35,992 bases of DNA from Prochloron didemni P4-Papua_New_Guinea (GTDB taxonomy: Bacteria; Cyanobacteriota; Cyanobacteriia; Cyanobacteriales; Prochloraceae): the NCBI GenBank assembly GCA_000252485.1, contig JH611015.1, positions 1 through 35,992 of the forward strand. Reading direction: 5' to 3'. Numbering within the stretch: position 1 is the first letter of the stretch; every line of letters starts with the position of its first letter. The notes under the pieces were generated by a model that was not told where the DNA came from, searched no databases, and was given only the letters and a program-made list of their open reading frames with translations. The translations under genes were made by a program, and so were the position numbers. Below are positions 18,295-27,694 of this stretch, piece by piece.

Positions 18295-19350
18295 CTAAGA
18301 TAAAATAATCCTTGCTAAATCTGAAGGAACTTCCAAATGAAGGTTGTGGCCTCCCGGTAATCTGATTCGCTTGGCCTTTGGCATCGCTTGTTGTTGCTCC
18401 AACAAATCTTCTGCCCGATTAAAATTACTGAGGTCACCATATACCAGTGTAATGGGAGTCTTAATTCGCCGCAACAAATCTAAATATCTGGATTTCCCAA
18501 TGCCATTAAATCCAATCCCCGCACGAGTTCGCAATAAAGGAGCCCAGCGCCAACGAACGCCCCCCGGACAGGGTTCCGTAATCCTTCGCGCTAACATCAT
18601 GGCCAAAGATGAAGATAAAGCCGGAGTAGCCTCCCGCAAGCGCTTGGCTGCTGCAGCAACATCGGGAAAAACTGGATGTTGGGGGGGATTGGTCAGATAA
18701 TCCAAATGAGTTGCCAACTGTTGTGCAGCTTCTTCCGAGTTGACCTCAGAAGGTAATACAGTCTCTACTAAGATTAAATCTCTCACCTTCTGGGGACGGA
18801 TACTGGTGAAAATGGCAGCTACCACTGAACCGAGGGAATGACCCACTAAGGTAAATGCTCTATCCGCCAATTTTTCCACGATCGCATCAATATCCGCCAG
18901 AAAATCCACCAAATTATAAGAATTTCCCTTGTCAACATGACTAGAACGCCCGTGGCCTCGAAAGTCTGGAGCAATCACTCGATAGCCTTTTTGAGCTAAA
19001 CGAATTGCCACTTCCGACCAAGCAGCTCCTTGTTCTAAAATCCCATGCAAACAAAGCACCAACGGTCCATCCACCGGTCCCCAACTGCAAAGGCAAAGTT
19101 TGATACCCCGCACATCAAAAACTGTTTCCCCCATAGATGGGGCTTCATTGTCTTCTACCGCGTGGGGTAGGCTTCCAGCGTGGGGTAGGCTTCCAGCGTG
19201 GGGTAGGCTTCCAGCGTGGGGTAGGCTTCCAGCGTGGGGTAGGCTTCCAGCCTGCGAAATATTGGGGCAATTCGCCTGCACAACATCAGGTAACTCGTAA
19301 CCGAGAGTTTCAGCTACTCGTCGCGCGAAGTTTCCCAGGGGCGATCGCAA
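18295..19350 (-). CDS. Alpha/beta hydrolase; thioesterase (TE) part of the olefin synthase
   Basis: LVLCLHGILEQGAAWSEVAIRLAQKGYRVIAPDFRGHGRSSHV; TLVGHSLGSVVAA; ITLVYGDLSNFNRAEDLL; LPGGHNLHLEVPSDLA. TTG start overlaps the PKS 3' end by 41 bp in another frame. Confidence 0.85.
   Translation of the reverse strand: MRSPLGNFARRVAETLGYELPDVVQANCPNISQAGSLPHAGSLPHAGSLPHAGSLPHAGSLPHAVEDNEAPSMGETVFDVRGIKLCLCSWGPVDGPLVLCLHGILEQGAAWSEVAIRLAQKGYRVIAPDFRGHGRSSHVDKGNSYNLVDFLADIDAIVEKLADRAFTLVGHSLGSVVAAIFTSIRPQKVRDLILVETVLPSEVNSEEAAQQLATHLDYLTNPPQHPVFPDVAAAAKRLREATPALSSSLAMMLARRITEPCPGGVRWRWAPLLRTRAGIGFNGIGKSRYLDLLRRIKTPITLVYGDLSNFNRAEDLLEQQQAMPKAKRIRLPGGHNLHLEVPSDLARIILS
19160..19249. repeat. Five tandem 18-bp units gcgtggggtaggcttcca, in frame in the TE ORF (GSLPHA x5)
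   Basis: Direct reading; protein AGSLPHAGSLPHAGSLPHAGSLPHAGSLPHA. Related inverse-orientation sequence gcaggctggaagcctacgccac at about 17039-17060. Confidence 0.95.
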
Positions 19351-22300
19351 TTTTATTGTTCGCCAAGCTTCCCCCCAGTTTTGCTTCTATTTTGTTGTGT
19401 TGTCCGAAATTGGGGTCTCCTAAAGACAGGGAGCGTTGATAAATGCCATCGGTCATCCGCTGTCCTTCATAGGGATTTAACATAGAAGAGTTAAAACCCA
19501 CCTCCAGAAACTGGCACAAACCCTCCATTATCTTAGTGGGTTCAGCTACCAATTCCTCATAACGCACTTGATAATAGCGCTCCGAGTCAATTTGCCTGCA
19601 GAAATTGAGAGTATTTTCGTTGCTATTAGCCCAAATTGATTCTGCCAATTCTTCCGCATTTTCCTGCTCGGAACCCAGCAGTTTATCCATCCTCATTCTA
19701 GTAAAAGATTCTACCACTTCATAAGGATGACGCACTAAATGAATATACTTTGCTGTCGGAAATAACTTTTCTGCTCGCTCTAAAGTCTCTCTACTGCTAG
19801 CGTAACTGGGAGACTTATCTACCAACAGCCTTCCTTCTCCTAATTCCTGCAACAAAGCATAAACCTCTTCAATAGAAGCATTATCTTCCACCAATTTATC
19901 TATTATCTTTTGACTGGCAGCAGCATCAATTCCTTTTAATTCCATCAAAACTCGTTGCAGTCCTTCCCCTAAATGGGAAAGACTCAATTCCTGGCTCCTT
20001 TCCGCCATGGTTTCAAAAGGCAAAAGATGTAATTCTGGGGGCGATAATAATCCCGGATGTCCCGCCAGCATTACTCTGAGTAAAGTAGAACCACTGCGAG
20101 GACTAGAAAGAATAAAGACAATATTTGTTGTTGGTTGTTTGTTGGTTGCTTGCACTGAGCTACGCGAGAGTGTTGTTTGTTGGTTGCTTGCACTGAGCGC
20201 TTGCCCTGAGCGTAGTCGAAGGGTAGCCGAAGTGTTGTTTGTTGGTTGCTTGCACTGAGCTACGCGAGAGTGTTGTTTGTTGTTGGACTTCGATACGCTT
20301 AGTTTATTAGTTGTGGGTAATGGGGATTGGATTTGGCCGTGGCTCTTTTCAAACTCTACCGCGAGATATTTTGCTAGCACCTCTATTTGAGGTCGCTCGT
20401 AAAACTCCCTCGGGTAAAGCATCAATTGCAAATCTCCCTTGAGACGATCTATTGCTTCCATGACCATGAGAGAATCCATCCCCAAATCCAACAGATTGCT
20501 CGTTCTTGTGAGTTGTTCTGTCTCCAGTTGAAGGATTTGAGCAATAACGGACTGTAAATAAGAGCTTAAAAATTCTTCCCTTTGGGCAGATGACATTGCC
20601 ATCAGTGTGGCAAAAATATCTTCCGAATTTTTGGCTACTGGTTGTTCGTTCGGCAATACTTCCTCAAAGAAAGGCGATCCGACCCAATGGGAAAACCGCT
20701 GTTGTAACTCGCTCCACTCTATAGAAAGCACCCCCATGTTCCCTGAACCCTGCTGAAGCAATAAACCCAGCACTTCTAATCCCTGTTCCGGTGGGATTAA
20801 ATTCAATCCTTGACGATTTAAATTAGCTGTCACCGCCATGCCATCATGAGCAAAAGGGCCCCAATTAATGGCTAATGCTGGTAAATGTCGTGCTTGACGA
20901 TAAAGGGCGATCGCGTCCATGAAGGAATTCGCAGCAGCATAGTTTCCCTGTCCTGGAGAACCCAATAAAGCAGCGGCAGAGGAAAACATGACAAAGAAAT
21001 CCAGTTCTAAATCTAGAGTTAACTGATGTAAATGCCACGCTCCAGCTACTTTCGGAGCCATCACCTTCTCGAACCGTTCCCAAGAAAGTCCCTGTAAGAG
21101 TCCGTCCTCCAGAACCCCCGCTGCATGAATTATTCCCTTCAGCAATAGTCCATTCGATTTAATTTCTGTTAGTACTGCTTCTAATTCTGACTCGCGAGAT
21201 ACATCAGCGGAAGCAATTTTTACCTCGACTCCCGACTCTTGTAATGCTCTCACACTCTTGATAGCGCCTTCTGAAGGAGAGTTGCGTCCTACTAATACGA
21301 GATGTTTAGCTCCTCGTTCTGTCAACCATTGGGCTACTTTTAATCCCAATGCCCCCAAGCCACCAGTAATGAGATAAGTGGTATTGTCATTTTCTATTTT
21401 CCATTCCCCATGCTCAACCCCCAACGTTGAATGTTGGAGGCGAGGGACATAACGCTTTCCTTGACGAAAAGCAATCTGGTCTTCTTCTCTGGAAGAAGCA
21501 ATTTCTGCCAGTATGTATTGGTGTTCATCTGCTAGACTTAGTTTGTGGAAGTCTGCTTCTGGTTGGGGTGCTAAATCAAGGATTCCACCCCATATTTCCC
21601 GGTGTTCTAGGGCTATTACTTTTCCCAGTCCCCAACTAGAAGCTTGAACTATACCAGCAGCATGAATTCTTGTTGGTTCTTCTGTATCCCAATCTTCTGT
21701 TTGTATTTGCTGACTTCCTCTGGTGACTAACCAGAGTTGAGCATCTATTGATAAACTCAACAGAGTTTGAACTAAATAGAGAATGCTCCCACAACCTAAT
21801 ATTTGTGCTTGTTGAATTTCCTGGATCGTTAAATTTTCTGAATTATCAGCATCCAAGTTCCAAAGATGAATAATACCCCATCCATCCCCTGCCCCTTCTG
21901 GGAATAGAGATTGAAAATCTTCTTTCTTACTAGGATTAATTCTTATTTGGCCATTAACTTTAGATCGAGCGAATTGTAGACTGAAGTTGCCTAAGTCTCC
22001 TCCAGGATACACTAGCAAGCAATTTTTGCCATTCTTCTCTAATTCCTTGGCAATTTTTGCTCCTATTCCTTCCTTATCTGCGAAAATCAACCAGTTTTTT
22101 AACCGCAGACTTCGGCTACGCTCAGTCGAACGATGAACGGGTCTGAACGCAGATGAATCAGAATATTCTTGGTTATTTGTTGTTTCTTCTTTGTTTTTGC
22201 TTAATTCTTGTTCAGGTTTTTCTTTCCAAACTATTTCATACAGCAAATCGTTAATCTCAAAATTATTTGTCTCTTTTTTGCTATAACTGTTCCTTTTTTC

Positions 22301-25300
22301 CTCTTCCAACCAATATCTTTGTCGCTGAAAAGGATAATTGGGTAAAACTACTTTATGACGTTGATAATCTCGATCAAATCCATCCCAGTCTATTTCAATT
22401 CCAGCTTCGTACAGAGCTGCTAAACTTTGGAGTATTCTCTCCCAGTCTCCTTCTTGGGGGCGCAAACTGGGCAACCACAACCCATCTAGTTCTGGCAAAC
22501 ATTGGCGACCCATTCCCAAGAGAATTGGTTTAGCACCTATTTCCAAAAATATCTCATAACCCAGTTCTCCCAAAACCTCCATGGAATCAGCAAATTTCAC
22601 CGGATCTTTTACGTGGTTCACCCAATATTCCGGTGTTGCTATTTCTGTGGTTGTTAGCTTGCCCGTCAGATTGGAAATTATATCTAAGTTTGGTTCCCTA
22701 TAATTAATCTGACTCGCCACTTTCGCAAAATCTTCTAACACTGGTTCCATTAAAGGAGAGTGGAAAGCATGGGAAACATTTAACTTTTTCGTTTTAATGT
22801 TTTGCTTTTCTAGTGCGGCGATCGCCCCTTCTATTCCTTCTGACCTACCAGAAATAACAATACTATCCCTTCCGTTAAGAGCTGCGATGGCCAACTCACT
22901 GCCATAGGGTTTAATGGCTTGCCTAACAGTTCTTTCATCTGCCAAAACTGCCACCATTTCTCCCCGTTGCGGTAAAGCTTGCATCAGCCTTCCCCGTTCG
23001 GCAATTAATTTCAGACCGTCCTCAAGACTGAATACCCCAGCAATACAAGCAGCCACATATTCTCCCACACTGTGACCCATCACTGCATCTGGTTCAATCC
23101 CCCAAGATTGCCATAATTTAGCCAGTGCATATTCTAAAGCAAATATAGCTGGTTGAGTATAAGCAGTTTCATGGATTTTTGTTGTTTGTTGTTTTGTTGT
23201 TTGTTGTTTGTTGTTTGTTGTTTGTTGTTTGTTGTTTGTTGTTTGTTGTTTGTTGTTTGTTGTTTGTTGTTTGTTGTTTTGTTGTTTGTTGTTTTGTTGT
23301 TTGTTGCCTGCACTGAGCGCTTGCCCCGAGACTCGTCGAAGGGTAGCCGAAGTGTTTGTTGTTTGTTCTTGAGGATAGAGTATAGATAGTAACGGCTCTT
23401 CTAAATATGGTTCCAGGATTTTGGCACAGCTTTCTAAAGCTGCTGCAAAAGTTGGTTGGGTTTGATACAATTCATATCCCATATCAGGATACTGGGAACC
23501 CTGACCCGTAAACAAGAAAGCAATTTTCTTATTTTTAATATTTTTAATTGCTCTTCTGCTTTCTCTAGTATTAGCTGCTAGTTGTTCCCTGAGAGCTTCT
23601 GCTGAATCCCCTACCACTGCGAGACGATAATCGAAATGCGATCGCCCCGTATTAGCCGAACAACAAATATCCTCAACTAATACTTCTGTATTTCCGGTCA
23701 AGAATTGTTCGTAATTCTTTGCTAATTCTCTCAAAGCTGGCTCGTTCTTAGCGGAAAGAGCCAAAATATGTTGGCTTCTTTCCTTCTGATAGATATTACT
23801 TCTAGCACCATTGTCTTCCTCTCCTAACTCCCGATGAGGTATTTGCTGGTTTGTCTTATCTACAGAAGATCGTTCTAACCATTCCCCCAACACAACATGA
23901 GCGTTAGTTCCCCCGAAACCGAAAGAACTAACTCCAGCGAGACGAGATTTGTCCCTCACAACCCAAGGTTTAATCTCAGTAGCAACCAACAAAGGGCTAT
24001 TGTCCAAATCAATATGAGGATTGAGTTCCTGGAGATTCAAATGAGGGGGAATCTCCTCATGTTGAAGAGAGAGAACAATTTTAATCAATCCCGCAATCCC
24101 CGCTGCCGCCTCCAAATGTCCTATATTGGTTTTCACCGAACCCAACCAACAAGTTGCCGATGCAGAACGGTCTTCTAGCAACACCCTTTTGAGAGAATTC
24201 ACTTCAATGGGATCTCCCAGAGAAGTACCAGTACCGTGAGCTTCCAAATAGCTAATTTCTGCCCCACTGACCCCAGCATTAGCCAAAGCTTGACGCAGTA
24301 CTGCTTGCTGTGCGGGACCGTTAGGAGCAGTCAAACCATTGCTTCGTCCATCTTGATTTACTGCCGAACCCTTAATAACAGCGAGAATATTGTCCCCATC
24401 TTCAATCGCATCTTCCAGGCGCTTCAGTATGGCCACGCCGCAGCCTTCCCCCCTCACGTAACCGTCCGCACCAGCATCGAAAGTTTTGCAACGACCGTCT
24501 TCAGCCATCATTCCCGCATTGGCGAAGCTCCTAGTTAACTGAGGCGATAAAATTAGATTTACTCCTCCAGCCAAAGCTAAATTGCACTCCCCATACCTAA
24601 GACTTTGGCAAGCCAAATGTACTGCCACTAAAGAAGAAGAACAAGCAGTATCCACAGCCAAAGACGGTCCACGCCAATCAAAAATATAGGAAAGGCGATT
24701 GGCAGCTATACTGTGAGCATTCCCCGTACCTATATAAGGGTCTCCATCTTCTGAAGACTGCAAGCGAACGTAGTCATTGCCGCTAATACCAACAAAAACT
24801 CCTGTCTGGCTACCAGCAAGCTTATCCACCGCCGTACCGGCATTTTCTAAGGCTAAATAGCTTACTTCTAGAAGAATGCGTTGCTGGGGGTCCATTCTTT
24901 GGGCTTCTCTCGGGCTAATCCCAAAGAACCCTGCATCAAACAAATCTACTTCAGAGAGAAAACCACCCCATTCTTGTGACAAATCACCATTTCTTGGGGA
25001 TGGGCCTTTACTAATAGCTTCCTCGCCATTGCGCAGTAATTGCCAAAAAGCTTCTGTATCCTTCGCTCCTGGAAAACGACAACCAATACCAATAATAGCG
25101 ATGTTGTTGCTGTTTGATGAGTCTTGTTTTGTTGTTTTATTGGGGAGATTTTCTGAAACTTGATAGTTCTGTGAAGTCTTTCGAGTCAGCTCCCCTAAAT
25201 ATTGAGCCAAACTTTCAATTGTTGGGTAATCATAGGCCAGAGTAGGAGCCAGTTTACATTCCAACCAGTCTTCCAGTTCTGCCGATAACCGAACTGCTTG

Positions 25301-27319
25301 TACCGAGTCTAAGCCATAGTGAGCAAAAGTTTCTCTAACATTTATCTCTTGAGGTGAAATTCCAGTTGACCGTGAAATACGTTCAATTAACCAGTTTTCA
25401 ATTGTTGTTTGCTTGCACTGAGCGCTTGCCCTGAGCGTAGTCGAAGGGTAGCCGAAGTGTTGTTTGTTTGAACCACAGATGAACGCAGATGAACGCGGAT
25501 GAATACCGATATTTTTAGTTGTTTGTTGTTTGTTATTTGTTATTTGTTGTTTGTTATTTGTTGTTGAAGAATAAGTTAAAGATTTTGTTTCTCTACTGTC
25601 ACCCACTATCTTAAGGGTTCCTTCTTCAAACTCCACTTTACAAGCGTAGTGTTGAATTTTTCCGCTGGAAGTTTTGGGAATACTGCCAGTTTTGAGCAAT
25701 AAAATGGCCAAAGGTTGGAGTTCGTGCCGTTCAACTATTGCTTGGCGCACCGCATTAATTACCGATTCTGGTTCTAGTTTCCGCAAATAAGTGCGTTTGA
25801 CCTCGTTAACCACCACCAACCTTTCTTCCCCGTCCACCTCCACCGCAAAAGCAGCACCGCAGCTGGGACGTAAAGCTTCGTGACTTTTTTCTACAGTCAG
25901 TTCAATATCTTGGGGATAGTGATTGCGTCCTCTAATAATGATTAAATCCTTAAGACGACCCGTAACAAACAGTTCTCCATTGTCAAAAAATCCCAAATCC
26001 CCCGTGCGGAGAAAAGGACCTTCACCCGTATCTAAATAAGCTTGGAAAATTTCTGCCGTCCGCTCTGTTTTTTCCCAATAACCCTGAGCTACACTCTTGC
26101 CTCTAAACCAAATTTCTCCAACTTTACTTTCATCACAGCGACTCTTCGTATCGGGATTGACAATAACAAGTTCTTCCCCCTCTCCCTCAATTATTCCACC
26201 ACAACTAACAAAAGTTTGACTTCCTGGCTCCGAAGGACTAGCTGGAACCACCTTATTTTCTCCTAGTGCCGATCCTCCAACTGTTTTCAGAATCGGACTA
26301 TCCTGTTTTCGACCCCCTGAAACCATCAGAGTTGTTTCTGCCATACCGTAGCAAGGATAAAATGCCTCTTGACGAAACCCACAGTCAGCGAAAGTAGCAG
26401 CAAACCTTTCCAGGGTTTTAGCTCTAACGGGTTCAGCCCCAGTAAAAGCTAACTCCCAACTGCTGAGGTCGAGAGTTGTTCTTTGTTCTGGTGTAATTTG
26501 ACTGATACAAAGCTCGTAGGCAAAATTAGGCGCTCCACTTGTAGTAGCTTGGTAGCGAGAAATAGCCTCCAGCCAGCGGAAAGGGCGTTGCAGAAAGCTG
26601 ACTGGAGACATCAGTACGGTAGAATTACCGATATAAATTGGAGCTATAATCCCCCCTATTAAACCCATATCGTGATATTGGGGCAACCAAAAGACGGCAT
26701 TTCTATCGGGAGAATGTTGGAAAAACCTTTGAATTACAGATGCGTTATAAATTAAATTTTCGTGAGTTACCTTCACTCCCTTGGGAGTACCTGTAGAGCC
26801 GCTGGTGTATTGTAGAAAGGCGCTCGCGTAGCGATCCGCGGAGCGGCGCGCATCCTTTGTAATGCTCCTACTTTCCTGCCAGTTTGCTGCTAACGACGAT
26901 GGGATGGTATCGGTAGTTAAACAATTAATATTATCAAGGCCAGCTTTTTGCAAGCAATTTTCTACATTAGTGAGGAGAGATGTAGAAGTTAGAGCAAATC
27001 TTGCCTTTGAGTCCCGAATGATACTTTCTAAACGAATAATAGAGCTATTATTTCTGGGAGGATAGGCTGGTACTGCAATTACTCCTGCATAAAGACATCC
27101 GAAGAAAGCGGCTATAAAATCAAGTCCCGGCTGGTATAGCAGTAAAGCTCGTTCGCCCGATCCATTTAAGTCTTGGAGTAATGCGGCGATCGCCCTTGCT
27201 CGCCGATCTAGCTGTTTGTACGTTAACCTTTTTTCAACTGTTCCATCTTCTTCCAGAAAAATAAAACCCTTTTCTGGTATCCTTTGCTGTTTATCTTTAA
27301 GAATCTGAATAAATGACAT
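19310..27319 (-). CDS. ols: Type I polyketide synthase, olefin synthase type: FAAL-ACP-KS-AT-KR-ACP-sulfotransferase
   Basis: FAAL (FLQYTSGSTGTPKGVKVTHENL...); ACP (FAHYGLDSVQAVRLSAELE); KS (VDTACSSSLVAVHLACQSL, EAHGTGTSLGDP); AT (FTGQGSQYPDMG, GHSVGEYVAACIAG, HAFHSPLM); KR (YLITGGLGALGLKVAQWLTERGAKHLVLVGR); ACP (LLDLGMDSLMVMEAI); ST (FILSSPRSGSTLLRVMLAGHPGLLSPPELHLLPFETM). The order matches the described cyanobacterial Ols and CurM ACP-ST-TE logic. Confidence 0.9.
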   Translation of the reverse strand: MSFIQILKDKQQRIPEKGFIFLEEDGTVEKRLTYKQLDRRARAIAALLQDLNGSGERALLLYQPGLDFIAAFFGCLYAGVIAVPAYPPRNNSSIIRLESIIRDSKARFALTSTSLLTNVENCLQKAGLDNINCLTTDTIPSSLAANWQESRSITKDARRSADRYASAFLQYTSGSTGTPKGVKVTHENLIYNASVIQRFFQHSPDRNAVFWLPQYHDMGLIGGIIAPIYIGNSTVLMSPVSFLQRPFRWLEAISRYQATTSGAPNFAYELCISQITPEQRTTLDLSSWELAFTGAEPVRAKTLERFAATFADCGFRQEAFYPCYGMAETTLMVSGGRKQDSPILKTVGGSALGENKVVPASPSEPGSQTFVSCGGIIEGEGEELVIVNPDTKSRCDESKVGEIWFRGKSVAQGYWEKTERTAEIFQAYLDTGEGPFLRTGDLGFFDNGELFVTGRLKDLIIIRGRNHYPQDIELTVEKSHEALRPSCGAAFAVEVDGEERLVVVNEVKRTYLRKLEPESVINAVRQAIVERHELQPLAILLLKTGSIPKTSSGKIQHYACKVEFEEGTLKIVGDSRETKSLTYSSTTNNKQQITNNKQQTTKNIGIHPRSSAFICGSNKQHFGYPSTTLRASAQCKQTTIENWLIERISRSTGISPQEINVRETFAHYGLDSVQAVRLSAELEDWLECKLAPTLAYDYPTIESLAQYLGELTRKTSQNYQVSENLPNKTTKQDSSNSNNIAIIGIGCRFPGAKDTEAFWQLLRNGEEAISKGPSPRNGDLSQEWGGFLSEVDLFDAGFFGISPREAQRMDPQQRILLEVSYLALENAGTAVDKLAGSQTGVFVGISGNDYVRLQSSEDGDPYIGTGNAHSIAANRLSYIFDWRGPSLAVDTACSSSLVAVHLACQSLRYGECNLALAGGVNLILSPQLTRSFANAGMMAEDGRCKTFDAGADGYVRGEGCGVAILKRLEDAIEDGDNILAVIKGSAVNQDGRSNGLTAPNGPAQQAVLRQALANAGVSGAEISYLEAHGTGTSLGDPIEVNSLKRVLLEDRSASATCWLGSVKTNIGHLEAAAGIAGLIKIVLSLQHEEIPPHLNLQELNPHIDLDNSPLLVATEIKPWVVRDKSRLAGVSSFGFGGTNAHVVLGEWLERSSVDKTNQQIPHRELGEEDNGARSNIYQKERSQHILALSAKNEPALRELAKNYEQFLTGNTEVLVEDICCSANTGRSHFDYRLAVVGDSAEALREQLAANTRESRRAIKNIKNKKIAFLFTGQGSQYPDMGYELYQTQPTFAAALESCAKILEPYLEEPLLSILYPQEQTTNTSATLRRVSGQALSAGNKQQNNKQQNNKQQTTNNKQQTTNNKQQTTNNKQQTTKQQTTKIHETAYTQPAIFALEYALAKLWQSWGIEPDAVMGHSVGEYVAACIAGVFSLEDGLKLIAERGRLMQALPQRGEMVAVLADERTVRQAIKPYGSELAIAALNGRDSIVISGRSEGIEGAIAALEKQNIKTKKLNVSHAFHSPLMEPVLEDFAKVASQINYREPNLDIISNLTGKLTTTEIATPEYWVNHVKDPVKFADSMEVLGELGYEIFLEIGAKPILLGMGRQCLPELDGLWLPSLRPQEGDWERILQSLAALYEAGIEIDWDGFDRDYQRHKVVLPNYPFQRQRYWLEEEKRNSYSKKETNNFEINDLLYEIVWKEKPEQELSKNKEETTNNQEYSDSSAFRPVHRSTERSRSLRLKNWLIFADKEGIGAKIAKELEKNGKNCLLVYPGGDLGNFSLQFARSKVNGQIRINPSKKEDFQSLFPEGAGDGWGIIHLWNLDADNSENLTIQEIQQAQILGCGSILYLVQTLLSLSIDAQLWLVTRGSQQIQTEDWDTEEPTRIHAAGIVQASSWGLGKVIALEHREIWGGILDLAPQPEADFHKLSLADEHQYILAEIASSREEDQIAFRQGKRYVPRLQHSTLGVEHGEWKIENDNTTYLITGGLGALGLKVAQWLTERGAKHLVLVGRNSPSEGAIKSVRALQESGVEVKIASADVSRESELEAVLTEIKSNGLLLKGIIHAAGVLEDGLLQGLSWERFEKVMAPKVAGAWHLHQLTLDLELDFFVMFSSAAALLGSPGQGNYAAANSFMDAIALYRQARHLPALAINWGPFAHDGMAVTANLNRQGLNLIPPEQGLEVLGLLLQQGSGNMGVLSIEWSELQQRFSHWVGSPFFEEVLPNEQPVAKNSEDIFATLMAMSSAQREEFLSSYLQSVIAQILQLETEQLTRTSNLLDLGMDSLMVMEAIDRLKGDLQLMLYPREFYERPQIEVLAKYLAVEFEKSHGQIQSPLPTTNKLSVSKSNNKQHSRVAQCKQPTNNTSATLRLRSGQALSASNQQTTLSRSSVQATNKQPTTNIVFILSSPRSGSTLLRVMLAGHPGLLSPPELHLLPFETMAERSQELSLSHLGEGLQRVLMELKGIDAAASQKIIDKLVEDNASIEEVYALLQELGEGRLLVDKSPSYASSRETLERAEKLFPTAKYIHLVRHPYEVVESFTRMRMDKLLGSEQENAEELAESIWANSNENTLNFCRQIDSERYYQVRYEELVAEPTKIMEGLCQFLEVGFNSSMLNPYEGQRMTDGIYQRSLSLGDPNFGQHNKIEAKLGGSLANNKIAIAPGKLRATSS
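20125..20300. repeat. Low-complexity plus palindromic repeats in the ACP-ST linker
   Basis: ttgttggttgtttgttggttgcttgcactgagc... and gcactgagcgcttgccctgagcgtagtcgaagggtagccgaagtg inside the coding sequence. Confidence 0.85.
23179..23365. repeat. (TTGTTGTTTG)n minisatellite plus gcactgagcgcttgcc..tagccgaagtg palindromic repeat inside the AT domain
   Basis: Encodes NTSATLRRVSGQALSAGNKQQNNKQQNNKQQTTNNKQQTTNNKQQTTNN... between LLSILYPQEQ and IHETAYTQPAIFALEYAL. Confidence 0.95.
25400..25565. repeat. Composite low-complexity/palindromic repeats in the FAAL-ACP linker
   Basis: gcttgcactgagcgcttgccctgagcgtagtcgaagggtagccgaagtgttgtttg, aaccacagatgaacgcagatgaacgcggatg, and ttgtttgttatttgttatttg in frame. 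Confidence 0.85.
26821..26852. repeat. GC-rich palindromic mini-repeat inside the FAAL domain
   Basis: cgctcgcgtagcgatccgcggagcggcgcgca encodes ARRSADRYASA directly before FLQYTSGSTGTPKG. Confidence 0.7.
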
Positions 27320-27694
27320 TATGTATATAGCTAAAGACCTAATCCCAGGCGATACAGGAGGCTAGATAGATATAATATCATATCGCCTAGATCCAACGCA
27401 CCTAGAACTTGCGCAGAAACCGGGTTTGTCCAAGTAAAATCTCGACTAGAGCAGTCTTTCCAGGTTTCTGACTCCATTTCTAGAGTAGAAGCGCCTATTT
27501 TTTTTAGGGAAACGGATCTCAAAGATATCGTCTAGATCCAAAATGGGTTCTATAGAAATAACACAATGGGAATGATTTTAGGAGAAAAATTTGATATTAG
27601 TAGAATCACGGCGGATAAACCCGCCCGCGCTAGATACCACGAGTTAAAGCACTTGGGAGCTAGCGCGGTAACACTATAAATTTACGCCCAATCA

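Noticed and set aside
23153-23389. Plus-strand ORF MSISSFMDFCCLLFCCLLFVVCC...
   Set aside because: Antisense reading of the TTGTTTG minisatellite inside the PKS; composition artefact.
27331-27522. Minus-strand 63-aa ORF upstream of the PKS
   Set aside because: Overlaps a partial gaaaccgggttt repeat and has no recognisable protein features.
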